Source: Actinoallomurus iriomotensis
Lineage (GTDB): Bacteria > Actinomycetota > Actinomycetes > Streptosporangiales > Streptosporangiaceae
Direction of reading: 5' to 3'
DNA length: 64,000 nt
Assembly (NCBI RefSeq): GCF_030269445.1
Contig: NZ_BSTJ01000001.1
Location: 273,898-337,897 of the forward strand
Shown here: one piece after another, positions 59,685-64,000 of the stretch
Position numbering within the stretch: position 1 is the stretch's first letter
Layout: each line of letters begins with the position of its first letter
Notes under the pieces: generated by a model
The model's database searches: none
What the model was told of the DNA's origin: nothing
What the model saw: only the letters and a program-made list of their open reading frames with translations
Made by a program: the position numbers and the translations under genes

Positions 59685-60731
59685 ATGGCTGGACACGAGG
59701 ATCTGCGCGCCGCCGCCGCGCGTGACAGGGACTTCGTCGGCGTGGACGTCGACGCGATGGCACGGCTCATCCAGCAGATGAACGGCGCCTCGCAGGCCAT
59801 CTCCACCTGGTTGCGCACCAACGCCACCCTGCCGCCCGGCGTCCCTCGCACCGGGCTGCGCGAGGCGCAGGCCGTGCACGCCTGGACCGGCGGCCAGCAG
59901 GGCATGCTCACGCGACGCCGCAACTACGCCCTCACCCACCTGAATCAGGGCGGGCCCACGATGCCCAAGGTCAGCGCGGGCCGGCTCGGCGCCGGCGCGC
60001 GCCGCCGTACGACGTCCGCCGGGGCCGGGCACGACCTCGGCGCCTTCCCCGACGTACGCGCCGCGACCAGGGCCGGGACGGCCGACGCGGCGGCCTTCCT
60101 CAAGGCGCGGGAGGCGCACCGCCCGGTGCCGGACGAGGTCTGGAAACGCCTGCGCGCGAGCGCCGACGACCCCGACTACACCCACGGCCTGTACGGCCGG
60201 CTCGGCCCGGCCGGCACCGCCCGGCTGATCGAAGCGGCGGGCAAGGACCACCTGAAGGACGTCCGCACCTCGCTCGGCGTGGCCAGCCACCACCTGACGA
60301 TGGACGAGAAGTGGCTGCGCGCGATGCTCGACGAGGCGCTCCACCGGGGCGTACGCGACGACGCCGTCGCGCTGCTGTCCCAGGCCGGTCTCGCCCACCG
60401 CACCCGCGTCGCGCTCGGCCACCTGGGCCTGACCGAGATCGTGGAGACCGGAGGGTCGGAGGCCGCCGGCGCGGAGAACGGGCCCCCGGTTCCGTCGCAC
60501 GAGGCGATGCTGACGCCCGCGGCCGACGATCCGCACGCCGCGGTCGAGCTGTACTCCCGTCATCCGGAGACCCTGCACCGCGCGCTGGCGGACGGGCCAC
60601 GGTCGGAGGCGCTGGCCCGGCTGGTCATCCAGGCGACCACCGCCCACGACGCCGACCCCGCCGCCGTACGCGCCAACGCCGCACGCCTGGCCGCCTTCCA
60701 GGCGACACGCTCCCCGGAGACCTCCGCATGA
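59685..60731 (+). CDS. ESX/WXG100-like protein with long C-terminal domain
   Basis: The 348-residue protein starts with a helical hairpin region containing a WxG turn (AWTGGQQ, W67-G69) after DVDAMARLIQQMNGASQAIS, as in ESX-secreted proteins. The remaining 250 residues are helical and unknown, with DPHAAVELYSRHPETLHRAL near the end. It may be a type VII-secreted or WXG-partner protein; no secretion genes are nearby. Its stop overlaps the first of three mini-ORFs (ATGA). Confidence 0.65.
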   Translation: MAGHEDLRAAAARDRDFVGVDVDAMARLIQQMNGASQAISTWLRTNATLPPGVPRTGLREAQAVHAWTGGQQGMLTRRRNYALTHLNQGGPTMPKVSAGRLGAGARRRTTSAGAGHDLGAFPDVRAATRAGTADAAAFLKAREAHRPVPDEVWKRLRASADDPDYTHGLYGRLGPAGTARLIEAAGKDHLKDVRTSLGVASHHLTMDEKWLRAMLDEALHRGVRDDAVALLSQAGLAHRTRVALGHLGLTEIVETGGSEAAGAENGPPVPSHEAMLTPAADDPHAAVELYSRHPETLHRALADGPRSEALARLVIQATTAHDADPAAVRANAARLAAFQATRSPETSA

Positions 60732-60754
60732 CGCTCCCATCGGAGGGCTCGTGA
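60728..60754 (+). CDS. 8-codon remnant mini-ORF
   Basis: The ATG overlaps the upstream stop (ATGA); the peptide MTLPSEGS ends with a TGA inside the next GTG (GTGA, 60751-60754). It looks like a SERSER unit that has lost its middle part. Confidence 0.5.
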   Translation: MTLPSEGS

Positions 60755-60822
60755 ACGAGCGGAGCGAGCGAACCAAACAACACGGACCCCTGGTCGCTTT
60801 CCCGACGCAGGAGGGCCCGTGA
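60751..60822 (+). CDS. 23-codon SERSER mini-ORF, copy 1 at the ESX-like locus
   Basis: GTG start within the previous TGA; the peptide begins MNERSERTKQHG and ends FPTQEGP; its stop overlaps the next GTG (60819-60822). Start-to-start distance to the next copy is 68 nt. GGAGG near the 3' end can serve the following start. Confidence 0.7.
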   Translation: MNERSERTKQHGPLVAFPTQEGP

Positions 60823-60890
60823 ACGAGCGGAGCGAGCGAACCAAACAACACGGACCTCTGGTCGCTTTTCCGACGCAGGAGGGCTCGTGA
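60819..60890 (+). CDS. 23-codon SERSER mini-ORF, copy 2 at the ESX-like locus
   Basis: Nearly identical to the copy at 60751; it ends FPTQEGS and its TGA lies inside the GTG of the WXG100-like gene (60887-60890). It therefore delivers ribosomes to that start. Confidence 0.7.
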   Translation: MNERSERTKQHGPLVAFPTQEGS

Positions 60891-61204
60891 CCACTTATCC
60901 GCCCTCCCCGGCCACGTTGCGCTCGCCCTCCGACCCGCCTCCGCCGGACGGCACTCAGCAGCCCAACCCCGCGTACGCTGAGCTCTACAACGCCTACCAG
61001 CGGGCGTTCGACAGCGCTTCGACGCTGGAGACCGCCCTCGACCCGCCCGTACGCACCGCCGGCGACGCGTGGGTCGGGCCCGCCGCCCGCTCGTGGCAGA
61101 GTGAGCTGGAGGCCCGGCGCGGGCAGTTGAAGAAGGCGGCGGCGCAGATTCTGTGGGACATTTACGGCGCACTGTCGAAGGTTCCGCCGTACATCCCCAA
61201 GTGA
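60887..61204 (+). CDS. WXG100-like small protein
   Basis: The 105-residue protein has a proline-rich first 30 residues, then two helices around a WxG turn (GDAWVGPAARSWQSEL, W62-G64), as in WXG100 proteins of type VII secretion. It ends with a helix and KVPPYIPK. It forms a unit with the longer WxG protein upstream and starts at the GTG overlapping the mini-ORF stop. A secretion role is inferred. Confidence 0.7.
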   Translation: MTTYPPSPATLRSPSDPPPPDGTQQPNPAYAELYNAYQRAFDSASTLETALDPPVRTAGDAWVGPAARSWQSELEARRGQLKKAAAQILWDIYGALSKVPPYIPK

Positions 61205-61797
61205 GGCACGTGAGACCAGCATTCAGGGCCCGCCGCGAGGCGTCACCCCAGATCCGTGAGATCGGCCGCCGTGACTTCCTGCGGCGCCTCGACGCGCTGC
61301 TCGCCACCTACGAGGCGGCGATGCTGCCTCCGCCGGGGCAGATGCCCGGCCGGCACATGATCATGGAGCGGCACACCGGCTATCCGGCGTTCCGCGCCTT
61401 CGTCGCCGAGCGTTCACGGAGCGTGGTCGGGTTCAGCTACGGCTTCCATGGCGAGTCCGGGCAGTGGTGGCACGACGTCGTACGCGCCGAACTCGTCAAG
61501 ATCGGCGGCGAGGAGCACGCCCGGCACTGGCTGGACGACACGTGGGAGGTGGCCGAGTTGCACGTGCATCCGGCCGCGCAGGGGCTGGGCCTGGGCCGCG
61601 GGCTGATCACCTCGCTGTGCGCGGGCCGGCCCGAGCGCACCGTGGTGCTGTCCACGCTTGACGCGCAGACGCCGGCCCGCAACCTGTACCGTTCGCTCGG
61701 CCTGGTCGACCTGCTGACCGACTTCCGGTTTCCCGGGGGCGGCCCGGCCTACGCGGTGATGGGCGCGGAGTTCCCGCTGAGCTCCAGGCGGGAGTAG
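61201..61797 (+). CDS. GNAT-family N-acetyltransferase
   Basis: The 198-residue protein has the acetyl-CoA motif [20 protein letters not shown] and [15 protein letters not shown] of GNAT enzymes. The start is the GTG overlapping the preceding stop (GTGA). A longer frame exists upstream but lies inside the WXG gene. The substrate is unknown. The 3' end overlaps metF by 49 bp on the opposite strand. Confidence 0.85.
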   Translation: MRHVRPAFRARREASPQIREIGRRDFLRRLDALLATYEAAMLPPPGQMPGRHMIMERHTGYPAFRAFVAERSRSVVGFSYGFHGESGQWWHDVVRAELVKIGGEEHARHWLDDTWEVAELHVHPAAQGLGLGRGLITSLCAGRPERTVVLSTLDAQTPARNLYRSLGLVDLLTDFRFPGGGPAYAVMGAEFPLSSRRE

Positions 61798-62660
61798 ACC
61801 TCGCGCGTCGCGGTCGAACTGTTGAACGTGATGAAGTGGATGCCGGGCACCCCTTCGGCGAGCAGCCGCCGGCACAGCTCGGCCGCCTGGTCGATGCCGA
61901 GCCGCCGTACCGCCTCCGGGTCGTCGCCGACCGCGGCGAACTGGGCGGCCAGCTCCGGCGGGAACGGCGCCCCGGACAGCTGCTCGGACCGCTCGATCGT
62001 GCTGAGCCGGGTGACCGGCATGATGCCCGGGATGATCGGCACGTCGCAGCCGGCCGCCGCCACACGGTCACGCAGCCGCAGGTAGTCGTCGGCCCGGAAG
62101 AACATCTGCGTGATCGCGTAGTCCGCCCCGGCCTGGCACTTACGAATGAAGTGATGAGTATCACTTTCGATGTCGGGCGACCGCGGATGCTTGTACGGGA
62201 AGGCGGCCACGCCGACGCTGAAGTCGCCCGCGGACTTGATCAACCGGACGACGTCCTCGGCGTACTCCACGCCGTCGGGATGGCGCACCCACTCCCCCAT
62301 CGGGTCGCCGGGCGGGTCGCCGCGCAGGGCCAGCAGGTCGGTCACGCCCACCGCCGCGAACCTGCCGATGAGCTGCCGCAACTCCGCGACGGAGTGGTTG
62401 ACGGCGGTGAAGTGCGCGACCGGGGTGAGCGTCGTGTCGGTGGCGATCCGCTCGACGATCTCCACCGTACGGTCGCGGGTGCCACCCCCGGCGCCGTAGG
62501 TCACGGAGACGAAGGTCGGCTGGAGCACCTCGAGTCGGCGGATCGCCTGCCAGAGGTTTCGCGCCCCCTGCTCGGTCTTGGGCGGAAAGAACTCGAACGA
62601 GAAGGTCGTCTCCCCGGCGGCGAGGACTTCCCGGATGGTGCGGCGGCGGGCGGTCGTCAT
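61749..62660 (-). CDS. metF: 5,10-methylenetetrahydrofolate reductase
   Basis: The 303-residue flavoprotein has [44 protein letters not shown] and [20 protein letters not shown]. It makes 5-methyl-THF for methionine synthesis. The ATG at 62660 fits the family start; an in-frame GTG at 62696 is possible. It is divergent from the polyprenyl synthase, 49 bp apart. Confidence 0.95.
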   Translation of the reverse strand: MTTARRRTIREVLAAGETTFSFEFFPPKTEQGARNLWQAIRRLEVLQPTFVSVTYGAGGGTRDRTVEIVERIATDTTLTPVAHFTAVNHSVAELRQLIGRFAAVGVTDLLALRGDPPGDPMGEWVRHPDGVEYAEDVVRLIKSAGDFSVGVAAFPYKHPRSPDIESDTHHFIRKCQAGADYAITQMFFRADDYLRLRDRVAAAGCDVPIIPGIMPVTRLSTIERSEQLSGAPFPPELAAQFAAVGDDPEAVRRLGIDQAAELCRRLLAEGVPGIHFITFNSSTATREVYSRLELSGNSAPITA

Positions 62661-62696
62661 GTCCCACAGGGTAACGGGCCCGTGCTTGAGGGCCAC

Positions 62697-62702
62697 TAGT
62701 CT
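62697..62702 (+). promoter_or_regulatory. Candidate -10 box, leaderless polyprenyl synthase transcript
   Basis: TAGTCT fits TAnnnT and lies 7 nt before the GTG at 62710. Confidence 0.45.
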
Positions 62703-62709
62703 CGATCAC

Positions 62710-63771
62710 GTGGCCGCTCATGAAATTCGCAAACGGGTCGACGAGGCGCTGTACGCGTTCGTGGACGACCGGCGTCCCCTCCTTGGCGCCGTCTCGGCCG
62801 ATCTGACGCCTCTTCTCACCGCCCTGGACGCGCTGCTGTCGGGCGGCAAGCGGTTGCGCCCGGCGTTCTGCTACTGGGGCTGGCGGGGCTCGGGCGGCGC
62901 CGACCTCCCCGAGTTCTTCACCGCGGCGGCCTCACTCGAACTGCTCCAGGCCGGCGCGCTGATCCACGACGACGTGATGGACGGCAGCGACACCCGGCGC
63001 GGGATGCCCGCCGTGCACCGGCGGTTCGAGGCGCTGCACGCCGAGTCGGGCTGGCGTGGTTCGGCGGAGGGGTTCGGCGCCGGTGCGGCGATCCTGCTCG
63101 GCAACGTGTGCCTGACCTGGTGCGACGAGATGTACCAGGGCAGTGGCCTGCCCGACGACGCGCTGACGCGCGGGCGGCCGCTGTTCAACCAGATGCGTAC
63201 CGAGGTGATGTGCGGGCAGTACCTCGACCTGCTCGGCCAGGCCCGCGGCCGGCAGCCGGACGCCCACGAGATGGTCGAGACGGCGTTGCGGGTCGTCCGG
63301 TTCAAGAGCGCCAAGTACACGGTCGAGCGCCCGCTCCAGCTCGGTGCGGCGCTGGCCGGTTCGCCGTCGGTGGCGGCCCTCTCGGCGTACGGCATGCCGG
63401 TGGGCATCGCCTTCCAGCTGCGCGACGACGTCCTCGGGGTGTACGGCGACCCGGCGGAGACCGGCAAGCCGGCCGGTGACGACCTGCGCGAGGGCAAGCG
63501 CACGGTGCTCGTCGCGCTGACCCTGGAGCGCGCCTCGGCCGCGGAGGCCACGACCGTCGAACGCCTCCTGGGCGATCCGGAGCTGGACGCCGCGGGCGTG
63601 GAGACGCTCCGCGAGATCATCGTGACGACCGGCGCGCTGGACGCCTGCGAGGAGATGATCGACCGGTACGCCTCGGAGGCCTCGGCGGCGCTGGCCGCCG
63701 CCCCGCTGACCGCCGACGCGCGTGCGGCCCTGTCGGAACTCACCGTGGCCGCGACCGCACGTACCGTCTGA
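62710..63771 (+). CDS. Polyprenyl (farnesyl/geranylgeranyl-type) diphosphate synthase
   Basis: The 353-residue trans-prenyltransferase has GGKRLRPAFCYWGWR, the first aspartate-rich motif LIHDDVMDGSDTRRG and the second region FQLRDDVLGVYGDP (DDxxxxxxD rather than DDxxD, as in many actinobacterial members). It condenses isopentenyl diphosphate with an allylic diphosphate. The residues before DDxxD (SLELLQAGALIHDD) give no aromatic block, so a medium-length product is likely; chain length is inference. GTG start; leaderless promoter predicted. Confidence 0.92.
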   Translation: MAAHEIRKRVDEALYAFVDDRRPLLGAVSADLTPLLTALDALLSGGKRLRPAFCYWGWRGSGGADLPEFFTAAASLELLQAGALIHDDVMDGSDTRRGMPAVHRRFEALHAESGWRGSAEGFGAGAAILLGNVCLTWCDEMYQGSGLPDDALTRGRPLFNQMRTEVMCGQYLDLLGQARGRQPDAHEMVETALRVVRFKSAKYTVERPLQLGAALAGSPSVAALSAYGMPVGIAFQLRDDVLGVYGDPAETGKPAGDDLREGKRTVLVALTLERASAAEATTVERLLGDPELDAAGVETLREIIVTTGALDACEEMIDRYASEASAALAAAPLTADARAALSELTVAATARTV

Positions 63772-63863
63772 CCGGCCATCGGCCGCTCCGCCGGAAACGT
63801 TCCGTACGCCCGTGAATCGAGCGTTCGCCGGACAGAAGGATCTTGCCCGGTTAAGAATGGGGC

Positions 63864-63887
63864 ATGACCCACCGAGCGTCCGAATGA
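63864..63887 (+). CDS. 7-codon upstream ORF
   Basis: ATG at 63864 encodes MTHRASE with its TGA inside the ATG at 63884 (ATGA). A TTAAGAAT at 63851-63858 is a plausible -10, so the uORF would be leaderless. Confidence 0.35.
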   Translation: MTHRASE

Positions 63888-64000
63888 GCACGGATGTCAG
63901 CACCATGAAACTCGACACCGGAGAGCACCGGCGTGTCACGGCCCGCGGGCCCGCACGGGTGCGTCCCCGTCCGGCGTCACGGCCTGCCCGCCGTCGCCGG
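63884..64000 (+). CDS. Possible partial gene running off the right edge
   Basis: From the ATG at 63884 the frame reads MSTDVSTMKLDTGEHRRV and then an arginine/proline-rich stretch to the window end with no stop. It is too short to assign. The ATGA overlap with a short uORF is the only support for the start. Confidence 0.35.
   Translation, partial: MSTDVSTMKLDTGEHRRVTARGPARVRPRPASRPARRRR

Overview
This window is chromosomal DNA from a high-GC filamentous-type actinobacterium. Lineage markers are a BldD regulator with its c-di-GMP signature, the actinobacterial integration host factor mIHF, an actinobacterial PriA, XdhC/CoxI proteins, a LexA-type SOS box, and many GTG starts and leaderless promoters. 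The gene order mihF-gmk-rpoZ-coaBC-metK...priA-def-fmt-rsmB...rpe...rib-hisG is the conserved actinomycete core. I infer Streptosporangiales or Thermomonosporaceae-like affiliation, but the window does not prove the genus.

Layout. 1-4290 (minus): a coxDEF-like maturation cluster for molybdenum hydroxylases (MoxR ATPase, VWA protein, XdhC, MobA-like transferase cut by the window edge) preceded by a Nudix gene. 4519-11692 (plus): a five-gene SWIM / unknown / VWA / MoxR-AAA / DUF5682-like operon, all nearly overlapping, resembling the uncharacterised yehLMPQ-type systems. 12.8-16.3 kb (minus): reductase-hydrolase-AraC genes, a PH-domain protein and hisG. 16.3-20.7 kb (minus): an FMN-riboswitch-controlled rib operon (ribD-ribE-[mini-ORF]-pnuC/ribM-ribBA-ribH). 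20.8-29.1 kb: accessory genes, a decayed TnpB element, a decayed MFS/TetR pair. 29.1-41.6 kb (minus): translation, replication and one-carbon core genes with a P450 and a YjbR gene inserted. 41.6-43.9 kb: a non-coding array made of degenerate copies of the pyrF 3' end. 43.9-54.1 kb (minus): a complete UMP biosynthesis operon (pyrR-pyrB-pyrC-carA-tm-carB-pyrK-[two mini-ORF units]-pyrD-pyrF) with a PyrR-binding leader overlapping the pyrR ribosome binding site. 54.5-64 kb: bldD, repeat-filled intergenic DNA, a HEPN gene with a perfect SOS box, YbaK, an epoxide hydrolase divergent from a CGNR regulator around an 18-bp palindrome, an ESX-like gene pair separated by three mini-ORFs, metF and a polyprenyl diphosphate synthase.

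Two structures stand out beyond the ordinary genes. First, a 68-nt repeat that is itself a 23-codon reading frame (M-S/N-E-R-S-E-R ... P-T-x-E-G-S) sits exactly at stop/start junctions in three unrelated operons; each copy begins inside the upstream stop codon and ends inside the downstream start codon (ATGA or GTGA overlaps) and carries its own Shine-Dalgarno sequence. Second, tandem amplification is frequent: the pyrF tail array, a 446-residue repeat-rich insertion in PriA, and several intergenic arrays.

All calls were made by reading the sequence; no database search was run. Start codons were chosen from overlaps, Shine-Dalgarno matches and family N-termini.
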